Assembly (NCBI GenBank): GCA_903825695.1
Contig: CAIKBP010000019.1
Coordinates: 1 to 13,347 of the forward strand
DNA: 13,347 nt
Source of the DNA: an uncultured Verrucomicrobiota bacterium
GTDB lineage: Bacteria; Verrucomicrobiota; Verrucomicrobiia; Palsa-1439
Direction: 5' to 3'
A program made the position numbers and the translations under genes. How positions within the stretch are numbered: the first letter of the stretch is position 1; every line of letters starts with the position of its first letter. A model generated the notes under the pieces. It was not told the origin of the DNA and made no database searches. It worked only from the letters and a program-made list of their open reading frames with translations. Below, in pieces: positions 5,469 through 12,377 of this stretch.

Positions 5469-8158
5469 GTCGTTGCGGGCTGATTTTTTTTGATGTTCTT
5501 GCACTTCGGATAAGCTGAGCAACCCAGGAATTCGCCAAACCGGCCCTGCCGTCTGACCATCGGCGCGCCGCATTTCTCGCACTTTTCATTTGTCATAACC
5601 GGCGCCGGTTTGGGTTGGGCCTTGGGAAGCTTTGCCTTCAGTTCTTCAGGAATAGGTTTTGCGTTCTTGCACTTCGGATAGCCGGAGCAGGCTAGAAATG
5701 GACCGCGACGGCTCATGCGGATGACCATTGGCTTCTCGCATTTCTCGCACTTGATGTCCACTTCCGGCATCTTCGGCTGCGGCGCGCGCGGGAGCGGAAC
5801 GACCTTACCCGCCTCATCGCGTTTGAAGTTCAAAGTGGTCTTGCATTCGGGATAACCCGAGCACGCAAGAAACTCACCGCGTCGACCCGACTTCACCGCC
5901 ATCAGCTTGCCGCAGTTCTCACACTTGATGTCGGTCAGGGTGGCAGCCGTGGTCGCCTCGAAATCGAACTCCACCTTGAATTCGTCGTCCAACTTGACAA
6001 TCGCGTCGAATCGTCTGTTGGCTTTACTGCGGAAACCCGACAGCGGGCCGATCTTGCGCTCCTTGATCAACGTCTCGACCTCGGCCCGGCTGAACATGCG
6101 GCCTGCGACTGTTTTCCAGATTACAAAATCGCAATCGTCGTTCACACACTCGAAGCTCTTGAACCGCTCCTGAAGCAGGTGGCCGCACTTCGGGCACGCG
6201 CCGAACGGCTCGGCATTCTCAACCTGTTCATCGGGCACGAAATCCTTGGCCTCCTTCACAAGATGCGCCGTGAGGTCGCGAATCTCATTCATGAACTGCT
6301 CGCGCCCTCGCTGCTGGCGCTCGATCTCGCGAAGCTTGAATTCCCATTCGCCCGTGAGTTCTGGGCTGACCAGTTCCGGAGCGACGTTGTTCAGTAAACC
6401 GATGGTTTGCATCGCTTTCGCTGTCGGCTGCAGTTCCTTGCCGTGCCGGTTCAGGTAGCGGACGCCAACAAGATTCTCGATGATCTGCGCGCGTGTGGCG
6501 GGCGTGCCCAGGCCGCGCTCTTTCATCGCTTCGGCGAGTTCTTCGTCGTCCACCAGTTTGCCCGCGCCCTCCATCGCACTGAGGATTGTAGCTTCGGTAT
6601 AACGCGCCGGCGGCTTGGTCTTGTCCTCTTTGACCTCGACACTCTCGGTTGCGACCTGCTCACCCCGCCGAACGGCGGGCAGCGTGGTCTCGCCACCTTT
6701 CTCGACATCCTTGCCGTACACCTCCATCCAGCCCGGCACGATCATGATCTTACCTTCGGTCTTGAACGGCTCGTCTTCGACGCGCGTGATCCGTGTGGTC
6801 ACCTCAAATTGCGCTGCTGGATAAAAGATCGCGATGAAACGCTTGGCGACCATATCGTAAATCGCCTGCTCATCGCCATCCAGGCCGGAAGGCGGGTTGG
6901 CGGTGGGAATGATCGCGAAGTGATCACTCACCTTTAAGTTGTTGAAGATGCGTTTGTTCGGTCTCACCCAATCTTGGGCGAGCACTTTCGCCGCAAACAC
7001 GCCGAGCGCCGATGCGCCAAGCGCCTTGAGCGCCTTCTTCACAGTCGGCACATAATCTTCCGGCAAACAACGCGCGTCCGTGCGCGGATAGGTAATCGCC
7101 TTGTGCCTTTCATAAAGCGCCTGCGCGATTTGCAGGGTGCGACGTGCAGAAAAACTGAACCGGTTGTTCGCTTCGCGCTGGAGCGCGGTGAGATCGTAAA
7201 GCAGTGGCGGCACCTGCGTGGTCGGCTTCTTTTCCTCGACTTCAACGACCCCCTGTTTGCCGGTGCACTTGTTCTTGATGGCGTCGGCGATCTCGCGATG
7301 CCACAGACGCGCCGCGCTGCGATGTTCATCCCACAACGAACCCCGTTCCTCGCCAAGCCGCTGTTCGGCGTCATCGAGGTTTAACCGGAGGCGCGCGAGC
7401 AGCCGCCGCGTGCGATCAAGTTCCGCCTCCTCTTTCTTGAAGGCTTCGTCGAACCAGCGCCCATCGTATGCGCCGGCCGTAACGCGGAAACCGGCGAACA
7501 CCTCGCACAAATCGCGGGGCTTAAAACTCTCAATCTTCTTCTCGCGATTAACGATGATTGCCAGCGTTGGCGTCTGCACGCGACCAAGCGAGGTGACCGT
7601 ACTGCCCTTGCCGCCGATCAGCCGCAACGTGAAGGCGCGGGTGGCGTTGATCCCGATGAGCCAGTCCGCTTCGTTGCGACAGCGAGCAGCCTCTGCGAGT
7701 GGCCGCATTTCCACATCGGTGCGCAGGCGCTCGAAGCTGTCCCGAACCGCATCGGCCGTCATGGATTGCAGCCAAAGACGGCGGATTGGTTTATCGGATT
7801 TTGCATACTGGTAGATGTAACGAAATATGAGTTCGCCTTCGCGACCGGCGTCACAAGCGTTGATGACCTCGCCGACTTCTTTACTGGCGAGCAGCTTCGT
7901 GAGAACCTTCACGCGACCCGCGGTCTTCTGCGGATTCAGGTCGAATTGCAGCGGCATTATCGGCAATTTGTTGAGCGCCCACTTGTCCTGTTCTTTCATG
8001 GACTCGGGCACGGCCAACTCGAACAAATGTCCAATGGCCCACGAAAGCAGATACTCTTTGCTCTCGAAGTATTCCTTCGTCTTCTTGAAACCGCCGAGCA
8101 CCCTGGCGATATCCTGCGCCACGCTCGGTTTCTCGGTTATGATCAGCGATTTCCCCAT
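5465..8158 (-). CDS. topB: Type IA DNA topoisomerase, TopB (topoisomerase III)-like, with C-terminal zinc ribbons
   Basis: Cuts and passes single DNA strands through a covalent 5'-phosphotyrosine. It has 897 residues. The Toprim domain begins with TEKPSVAQDIA (Glu9) and contains DAGREGE (103-109), the Bacillus TopB form of the acidic motif rather than DPDREGE of TopA. Next come RLWLQSMT (127-134), ADWLIGINATRA (164-175) and SLGRVQTPT (190-198). The nucleophile is Tyr357 in ITYPRTDAR. KPPARYTEATILSAME and GLGTPATRAQIIE follow. Residues about 235-292 form a charged helical insert compared with B. subtilis TopB. The tail has a Cys4 ribbon (655, 658, 671, 676), a topoisomerase C-terminal repeat (about 682-735; SGFRSKANRRFDA) and three more ribbons (746/749/766/772, 804/807/824/830, 860/863/880/886). 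dprA ends 3 bases upstream and xer starts in an overlapping GTGA. Annotation as topA is possible because of its locus. Confidence 0.93.
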   Translation of the reverse strand: MGKSLIITEKPSVAQDIARVLGGFKKTKEYFESKEYLLSWAIGHLFELAVPESMKEQDKWALNKLPIMPLQFDLNPQKTAGRVKVLTKLLASKEVGEVINACDAGREGELIFRYIYQYAKSDKPIRRLWLQSMTADAVRDSFERLRTDVEMRPLAEAARCRNEADWLIGINATRAFTLRLIGGKGSTVTSLGRVQTPTLAIIVNREKKIESFKPRDLCEVFAGFRVTAGAYDGRWFDEAFKKEEAELDRTRRLLARLRLNLDDAEQRLGEERGSLWDEHRSAARLWHREIADAIKNKCTGKQGVVEVEEKKPTTQVPPLLYDLTALQREANNRFSFSARRTLQIAQALYERHKAITYPRTDARCLPEDYVPTVKKALKALGASALGVFAAKVLAQDWVRPNKRIFNNLKVSDHFAIIPTANPPSGLDGDEQAIYDMVAKRFIAIFYPAAQFEVTTRITRVEDEPFKTEGKIMIVPGWMEVYGKDVEKGGETTLPAVRRGEQVATESVEVKEDKTKPPARYTEATILSAMEGAGKLVDDEELAEAMKERGLGTPATRAQIIENLVGVRYLNRHGKELQPTAKAMQTIGLLNNVAPELVSPELTGEWEFKLREIERQQRGREQFMNEIRDLTAHLVKEAKDFVPDEQVENAEPFGACPKCGHLLQERFKSFECVNDDCDFVIWKTVAGRMFSRAEVETLIKERKIGPLSGFRSKANRRFDAIVKLDDEFKVEFDFEATTAATLTDIKCENCGKLMAVKSGRRGEFLACSGYPECKTTLNFKRDEAGKVVPLPRAPQPKMPEVDIKCEKCEKPMVIRMSRRGPFLACSGYPKCKNAKPIPEELKAKLPKAQPKPAPVMTNEKCEKCGAPMVRRQGRFGEFLGCSAYPKCKNIKKNQPATT

Positions 8159-8161
8159 GGA

Positions 8162-9298
8162 TCACTCTTGAGCGCCAATAGACCTGGCGAACACTTTCCC
8201 CGGCAATTGTTTCACGACCCGTTTCATCTCGAGTGCCAGCAACGTGGCCGAAACGCATGCGGATGTCAAACCGCTGCGCCGGATAATATCATCCATAACC
8301 ACTTCTTCATCGCCAATCGCCGTCAAAACCTTCTGTTCCGCCTCTGAAAACTTCAAGATGCCGGCCGCCCCATGCTCGCTGTCGCCCGATGCCGCCGTCT
8401 GTTCCGCTTTCCTCATATTCGGGAACAAATACTCGAACTCCGACAAAATGTCCTCGACGTCCTCGGTCAGTTTTGCGCCGTCTTTGATGAGGTGGTTTGA
8501 ACCTTTCGATAACGCCGAGTCAGCACGGCCCGGCACCGCGAACACCTGCCGTCCCTGCTCTGCCGCAAAGCTCGCCGTTATCAACGCACCACTCCGCGCA
8601 TTGGCCTCGGCCACCACCACCCCAAGCGAGATGCCACTGATAACGCGGTTGCGCATCGGAAAACTCTGGCGATCGGGTTTTGTCCCCAACGGAAACTCGC
8701 TGATCACCGCACCGCCTTTCGCCGCGATTTGTTCGAGTAACCCTTTGTTCTCCGGCGGATAAGCGACGTCAACGCCGCAGCCGAGCACCGCCACAGTGCG
8801 GCCCTTGGCCTGCAATGCGCCCCTGTGCGCGCACGTGTCGATTCCACGCGCCGCCCCGCTAACCACAGTCAGGCCCGCCCGTGCCAGTTGATACGCCAGT
8901 TTTCGCGCCATCTCTTGTCCGTACAACGTTGTACGGCGCGAACCAACAATCGCAACGGCATGCGGATCGCCTTCGCCAAGTGACCCGCGAACATACAACA
9001 CCAGTGGCGGATCATAAATCTCACGCAACCGTTTCGGGTATTCGGCATCATCGCGCGTGACGACGAGCACACCCGCCTTTTCGATCCGCGCCAGCTCGGC
9101 ATCGAGATCGGCGTGCTGACGCCAGTTGACGATGCTCTGGGCAACCTCCGGGCCGATATTTTCCACGTGCAGCAATTCGTCCCGGCGTGCCGACAGGATT
9201 GCCTCCGGTTGGCCGAACTTATCGAGTAATGCCCGCACCCGCACAGGACCGACATTCGGCACCATGTTCAGCGCGATGTAAGCTTCGCGGGGCGTCAT
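8162..9298 (-). CDS. dprA: DNA-processing protein DprA (Smf)
   Basis: Binds incoming single-stranded DNA and loads RecA during natural transformation; it is also conserved in bacteria not known to be competent. It has 378 residues. An N-terminal helix-hairpin-helix region spans about 1-60 (ALNMVPNVGPVRVRALL, NIGPEVA). The extended Rossmann fold follows, with AIVGSRRTTLYG (116-127), SGAARGID (147-154), LGCGVDVAYPPEN (172-184), SEFPLG (200-205), FPMRNRVISGIS (213-224), ALITASFAAEQGRQVFAVPG (238-257) and GSNHLIKDGA (266-275). A C-terminal winged-helix-like segment spans about 325-372 (FSEAEQKVL to LEMKRVVKQLPG). The ATG at 9298 fits the conserved N-terminus although no Shine-Dalgarno precedes it (TTTTCTCCC). 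The first gene of the dprA-topoisomerase-xer set, it is separated by 99 bases of repeat-containing DNA from the gene before it. Confidence 0.96.
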   Translation of the reverse strand: MTPREAYIALNMVPNVGPVRVRALLDKFGQPEAILSARRDELLHVENIGPEVAQSIVNWRQHADLDAELARIEKAGVLVVTRDDAEYPKRLREIYDPPLVLYVRGSLGEGDPHAVAIVGSRRTTLYGQEMARKLAYQLARAGLTVVSGAARGIDTCAHRGALQAKGRTVAVLGCGVDVAYPPENKGLLEQIAAKGGAVISEFPLGTKPDRQSFPMRNRVISGISLGVVVAEANARSGALITASFAAEQGRQVFAVPGRADSALSKGSNHLIKDGAKLTEDVEDILSEFEYLFPNMRKAEQTAASGDSEHGAAGILKFSEAEQKVLTAIGDEEVVMDDIIRRSGLTSACVSATLLALEMKRVVKQLPGKVFARSIGAQE

Positions 9299-9304
9299 GG
9301 GAGA

Positions 9305-9401
9305 AAACGTTTGAAACGGTTAAAGCTATTAAAACCGTCAAAACCCGCGTGCAATAACGTTCCGGCAATTGATGTGTTCTTCAACCTTTTAACGGTTTTA
9401 A
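9305..9401. repeat. Inverted repeat and 9-base periodic AT-rich repeat upstream of dprA
   Basis: Left arm TTAAAACCGTCAAAA (9329-9343) and right arm TTTTAACGGTTTTAA (9387-9401) are inverted repeats with 14 of 15 positions matching, separated by 43 bases. The left arm belongs to a run with a 9-base period (9305-9349): AAACGTTTG, AAACGGTTA, AAGCTATTA, AAACCGTCA, AAACCCGCG. The right arm, read on the minus strand, also starts such a run (TTAAAACCG, TTAAAAGGT). The right arm covers the stop codon (TAA, 9398-9400) of the upstream gene. It is AT-rich and has no U-tract, so it does not look like an intrinsic terminator. It may be a dispersed repeat or a regulator-binding region before dprA. Confidence 0.55.
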
Positions 9402-10003
9402 CGCTTCCTGTTCCTCGTCCGCAGTTTCAGCTCCATCTGCGGTTCCTTGATCAAATCGTAGTTCTTCAACAGCCGCAATGTTTGAAGCAGGTCCGATTTC
9501 ACGTAGTTGCGGTTCGTGGCCACGCGCGCGATCAGTTCCCTCAGAATCGAGCGGAACGAGATCACACCATCCACACCCTTCGCCCTGAGTACCTCGATGC
9601 TGCGCTCCCGCGATTTGGCGTCGCGCGGCAGCCCCGGCACGATAAGGATTTTCAACAAGCCCTCCGTGCCGACCAGTCGCGCCGCCTCTTCAACCGCCCG
9701 GTTCTCGACGAATCGGAAAATCTTCGGCTGATGCGCCAGCACGCTCGGCGCGAACACCTCTGTGTGCCAGCCTTTCACTGCTACAATAGCCCGCGCCACT
9801 TGTTTCAAGGAGTTCGACGTGATTTCAAAATCGGCAGGCACTCCGGCGCCCGGCGACGCCGCGCGCGGGTTGAGCACAATCAGGTCAATCTCCTCGTCTG
9901 CCGTTCTCTGGCGCGCTTGCACGATGTACTTGCGGCGTTGGCACACGAGAAAACCGTGCGCCTCGAAATACTCCCGCACAATGGTTTCATCTACAGCAGA
10001 CAT
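9398..10003 (-). CDS. Uncharacterised protein, possible PD-(D/E)XK (restriction-endonuclease-like) fold
   Basis: A 201-residue protein that I do not recognise as a named family. The start is clear: ATG at 10003 with GAGGAGG 8-14 bases upstream, inside the 3' end of aroB, overlapping that gene by 17 bases. The N-terminal half resembles the nuclease fold. A first helix (ETIVREYFEAHGFLV, 6-20, with Glu11) is followed by a strand with an acidic residue (EEIDLIVLN, 37-45, Asp40). Then comes a strand ending in lysine (RAIVAVKGWH, 71-80, Lys76), where active enzymes have [E/Q]xK. Here it is AVK, so activity is doubtful. The second half has a strand and loop (LLKILIVPGLP, 116-126), helical segments and a very basic tail (KLRTRNRKR). 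Its position between aroB and dprA, co-directional with both, hints at a nucleic-acid role, which is an inference from context and fold impression. Confidence 0.85.
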   Translation of the reverse strand: MSAVDETIVREYFEAHGFLVCQRRKYIVQARQRTADEEIDLIVLNPRAASPGAGVPADFEITSNSLKQVARAIVAVKGWHTEVFAPSVLAHQPKIFRFVENRAVEEAARLVGTEGLLKILIVPGLPRDAKSRERSIEVLRAKGVDGVISFRSILRELIARVATNRNYVKSDLLQTLRLLKNYDLIKEPQMELKLRTRNRKR

Positions 10004-11099
10004 TGAAAACCTCCTCGATATCAGCGTCGGTCACGGCTTCCGAGACCACGGCTTCGCCGAGCCGCTTCAACAATACGAATCGCAGCTTCCCGTTGCGCGC
10101 CTTCTTGTCCAGACGCATGGCTTCCAACAGCCGGTTCATGTCGAATTTCTCCGTCGGACGCGTAGACAACCCGCTCGCTTCCAGCAACGCGCACAGCCGT
10201 TTCGACTCCGCCTCGCTCAACCCCGCCAGTTTTACTGACAACTTGCTCGCAAAACACATTCCCATCGAAATGGCCTCACCGTGCAACAAGCCCTCGTAAT
10301 CAACGAGCGCTTCCATCGCGTGGCCGACCGTGTGCCCAAAATTCAAAATCGCCCGCAATCCCGACTCATGTTCGTCTTTACTAACGATGTCCGCCTTGAT
10401 TTCGCAGCAACACCGAACCGCATGCGCCACCGCATCTGGTTCTCGGCGCAGCACCCGCTGATATTCGCGTTCCAGCCACGCAAAGAACTTTGCGTCCCGG
10501 ACCGCGCCATATTTGATGACCTCAGCAAACCCAGACCGCAATTCGCGTTCGGGAAGGCTCTTCAATGTGTCAACGTCCGCCAGCACCAGTCGCGGCTGGT
10601 AGAACGACCCCACGAGGTTCTTCCCTTGCGGCAGATTCACCCCGACTTTCCCGCCGACCGAGCTGTCCACTAATGCCAGCAATGTCGTCGGCACCTGCAC
10701 GAATGTAATCCCGCGCAGATAGGTTGCAGCAATGAACCCTGCCAGGTCGCCGACCACGCCGCCACCGAGCGCGACCACAAAGGAGCGACGGTCCAGTCCG
10801 AGCGACGGCAAATGTTCCAGAAGACGATTGGCTTGACGCAATGATTTCGATGGCTCACCAGCAGGCACGTCCAGAATCTCCGTCTCAATGCCGCCAGCGC
10901 GCAACGCCTGCTGCAAAGCCGCGTCGTACAACGGCCCGACGTTCGAATCTGTGACGATCACGCCGCGCTTGCCCAGCTTCAACGGCTTGAACAACTCTGC
11001 AGCCCGCGCGAGCAGCCCTGTGCCGATTATAATGTCGTAGCTGCGCTCGCCAAGTTCGACGCGCACCCGTTGCGGCGCACCTGTAAGAGTGGAAGCCAT
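9987..11099 (-). CDS. aroB: 3-dehydroquinate synthase
   Basis: Cytosolic NAD- and metal-dependent enzyme that converts DAHP to 3-dehydroquinate, the second step of the shikimate pathway. The length of 370 residues is typical. Motifs are GEPSKSL (81-87), ALGGGVVGDLAGFIAATYLRG (the 110-130 nucleotide-binding region), VPTTLLALVDSSVGGK (136-151), NLPQGKNLVGSFYQP (155-169), GFAEVIKYG (190-198, metal ligand Glu193), LNFGHTVGHAME (252-263, metal ligand His256 and His260) and LLHGEA (271-276, His273). All expected metal ligands are present. The ATG at 11099 has AAGG about 10-13 bases upstream. It lies 62 bases after aroD, whose product acts on the AroB product, and it overlaps the next gene by 17 bases, so translational coupling is likely. 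Confidence 0.97.
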   Translation of the reverse strand: MASTLTGAPQRVRVELGERSYDIIIGTGLLARAAELFKPLKLGKRGVIVTDSNVGPLYDAALQQALRAGGIETEILDVPAGEPSKSLRQANRLLEHLPSLGLDRRSFVVALGGGVVGDLAGFIAATYLRGITFVQVPTTLLALVDSSVGGKVGVNLPQGKNLVGSFYQPRLVLADVDTLKSLPERELRSGFAEVIKYGAVRDAKFFAWLEREYQRVLRREPDAVAHAVRCCCEIKADIVSKDEHESGLRAILNFGHTVGHAMEALVDYEGLLHGEAISMGMCFASKLSVKLAGLSEAESKRLCALLEASGLSTRPTEKFDMNRLLEAMRLDKKARNGKLRFVLLKRLGEAVVSEAVTDADIEEVFNVCCR

Positions 11100-11113
11100 A
11101 GGAATTGCCTTAA

Positions 11114-11142
11114 ATACAACCCGGTGCGCCTAGGCTTGTCAA
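11114..11142 (-). promoter_or_regulatory. Putative promoter before aroB
   Basis: On the minus strand a perfect TTGACA (11137-11142) is followed after 17 bases by TTGTAT (11114-11119), which matches TATAAT at only 3 positions. A 7-base inverted repeat, CCCGGTG (11120-11126) and CACCGGG (11151-11157), brackets the -35 element. It could be an operator or a weak hairpin after aroD. aroB may therefore have its own promoter in addition to read-through from aroD. Confidence 0.3.
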
Positions 11143-11161
11143 CCTTGAATCACCGGGAAAG

Positions 11162-11893
11162 TTAGCGCGATCGAAGTTGTTGCATCAGCTCGCGCGCATG
11201 AACTTGTCCCGGCGCGACAGGCGTATCTAGGTAGCCGTACGTGAGACACGAGCCGAGTTTTGGAAAAAGAACACGCGTCTGCGGACCGAGCTTGCCCGCC
11301 TGAGAGTCGTTGGCGGGCGAGCCCATGCCGAGCAAGCAGATTGGGACCAAGCTCTTCTCGGTGAGCAACTCGCGCAGCGTGGTAACATCGGCGTCTGTTT
11401 GGACCAGCGTGGCGATCTTGACGATGGTGCCACAGTCGGATGCCTTGCGAATCACCCGACGGAGTTCGTCCGCCGCCGGCGTTTTCTGGAAATCGTGGCA
11501 GGATACGATCAGCGCTTTCTGACGCTGCGCTGCAAGAGCAGAGACTTTTCCCAGCAACGGGCTGCAGAACTCGATGTCGGCGGCGGAGAGGTGTTCCAGC
11601 GCGGTTTGGAAAAGAGGGAGGCGCGCTTCATCGGGCTGCGTCCATTTACCGCCTTCATTGGCAAGACGGATTGTGACGATGACCGGTGAACCCTGGGCTT
11701 CGATCGCCTTGGCTTGTTCCAGCCAGCCGGGCGCGTCTGCGCCGATGAGGTCGAGGCGGACTTCGATGATATCGCAATCGTGCGTACCAGCACCCGCGAG
11801 TTTCGCGAGGGCGTCGGCCCGTGAAACCGTGCCGACGACCTTCGGTGCGGCGCCGAGGGTCAAGTTGCCCAAACGTGTCTGTGGACGAATCAC
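11162..11893 (-). CDS. aroD: Type I 3-dehydroquinate dehydratase
   Basis: Cytosolic Schiff-base enzyme that dehydrates 3-dehydroquinate to 3-dehydroshikimate, the third step of the shikimate pathway. With the GTG at 11893 the protein has 243 residues (E. coli AroD 252). Motifs are GAAPKVVGTVS (14-24), IIEVRLDLI (42-50, Glu44), TIRLANEGG (74-82, Arg76), VSCHDFQKTP (130-139, catalytic His133), IVKIATLVQ (157-165, Schiff-base Lys159) and the C-terminal GSCLTYGYLDTPVAPGQV. The frame stays open to 12346, but that extension reads through the 5S gene and its terminator and cannot be real. An ATG at 11995 (277 residues) lies only 15 bases past the terminator U-tract and adds sequence with no family counterpart. 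The GTG has only a weak TTGGAA upstream, so the start is the uncertain part. Confidence 0.92.
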   Translation of the reverse strand: MIRPQTRLGNLTLGAAPKVVGTVSRADALAKLAGAGTHDCDIIEVRLDLIGADAPGWLEQAKAIEAQGSPVIVTIRLANEGGKWTQPDEARLPLFQTALEHLSAADIEFCSPLLGKVSALAAQRQKALIVSCHDFQKTPAADELRRVIRKASDCGTIVKIATLVQTDADVTTLRELLTEKSLVPICLLGMGSPANDSQAGKLGPQTRVLFPKLGSCLTYGYLDTPVAPGQVHARELMQQLRSR

Positions 11894-12010
11894 GCCGGCA
11901 TTCCAACGGTTATTAGCCAGTTGGTCAACGCGAAAGTGGCGGATCAGGCCAGCGTGACTGGACACGGCCTGTCTCACGCCCCTCCACAAGCTCATGGTGC
12001 TGACAGTCGG

Positions 12011-12049
12011 GAAAGAAAAAGCCCGCACACATTTCTGCGTGCGGGCTTT
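12011..12049 (-). terminator. Intrinsic terminator of the rRNA operon
   Basis: A perfect 11-base stem (12018-12028 with 12039-12049, AAAGCCCGCAC on the minus strand) and a 10-base loop are followed on the minus strand by TTTTTCTTTC. It begins 9 bases after the 3' end of 5S rRNA. It is a textbook Rho-independent terminator and marks the end of the rRNA transcript before aroD. Confidence 0.92.
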
Positions 12050-12057
12050 AAATTTAC

Positions 12058-12172
12058 CCCGGCAGCGACCTACTCTCGCGCAAGCTATACAGGCACTACC
12101 ATCGGCCCTGCAGCGTTTCACGGCCGTGTTCGAGATGGGAACGGGTGGGACCACTGCGGCAAAGCCACCGGG
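12058..12172 (-). rRNA. rrf: 5S ribosomal RNA
   Basis: On the minus strand the sequence contains the conserved 5S blocks GTGGTCCCACCCGTTCCCAT, CTCGAACACGGCCGTGAAAC, GCCGATGGTAGTGCC and GCGAGAGTAGGTCGCTGCCG. The ends pair as expected for helix I (CCCGGTGGC at the 5' end with GCTGCCGGGG at the 3' end), which sets a length of about 115 bases; the ends may be off by one or two. It follows 23S rRNA in the standard order and is followed by an intrinsic terminator. Confidence 0.95.
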
Positions 12173-12370
12173 AAATCGGGCGAACACCTGAACATTGAAC
12201 TTCCAACGAGCGGAGAGATTCTTCGCTCCGCTCAGAATGACAGCATTCGCTTTGAAAGAACAAGATTCTCTGACAATTGCATACAGGAGCGGCAAGCCTA
12301 CAGATAGGCTGGCCCCGAATTTCTTCAGGGCAGGTTTGAAAATCACTTGTTCCCCAATAAAGGGAAATTT
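12173..12370 (-). other. 23S-5S internal transcribed spacer
   Basis: About 198 bases between 23S and 5S rRNA, with no tRNA gene and no plausible protein gene. It holds a palindromic repeat (12208-12233), a short hairpin with perfect 6-base arms AGCCTA (12295-12300) and TAGGCT (12305-12310) around CAGA, and a compound hairpin reaching into the 23S 3' end (12342-12377). These are candidates for rRNA processing structures. Confidence 0.75.
12208..12233. repeat. Palindromic dispersed-type repeat in the rRNA spacer
   Basis: Perfect 8-base inverted repeat GAGCGGAG (12208-12215) and CTCCGCTC (12226-12233) with a 10-base loop. With its right flank (CTCAGAATGACAG) the minus strand contains CATTCTGAGCGGAGCGAAGA, a sequence I remember as a common dispersed repeat in several environmental bacterial phyla. 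Its presence within a transcribed rRNA spacer suggests insertion of a mobile palindrome. Confidence 0.6.

Positions 12371-12377
<7 letters not shown>
12342..12377 (-). other. Hairpin at the 23S rRNA 3' boundary
   Basis: ATCACTT (12342-12348) pairs with AAGTGAT (12371-12377), and inside it TTCCC (12350-12354) pairs with GGGAA (12362-12366) around a 7-base loop. The outer arm overlaps the expected mature 3' end of 23S rRNA, which should normally pair with the 23S 5' end. It may be a processing signal or an alternative pairing. Confidence 0.45.

Noticed and set aside
5469..5582. 38-residue N-terminal extension of Xer starting at an ATG at 5582
   Set aside because: It lies wholly within the topoisomerase zinc-ribbon coding region; the GTG at 5468 gives the normal family length and a GTGA overlap.
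9305..9349. Considered the 9-base periodic run as a CRISPR-like or direct-repeat array
   Set aside because: Units are too short and too degenerate, there are no spacers, and no cas genes are present.
9311..10006. Long plus-strand open frame opposite the gene at 9398-10003
   Set aside because: It is an antisense shadow of a gene with a clear ribosome-binding site on the minus strand; its N-terminus is translated repeat sequence and it shows no domain.
11894..12346. Upstream extension of the aroD reading frame to 12346
   Set aside because: It translates through the 5S rRNA gene, its terminator and the spacer repeat; the added residues have no dehydratase character.
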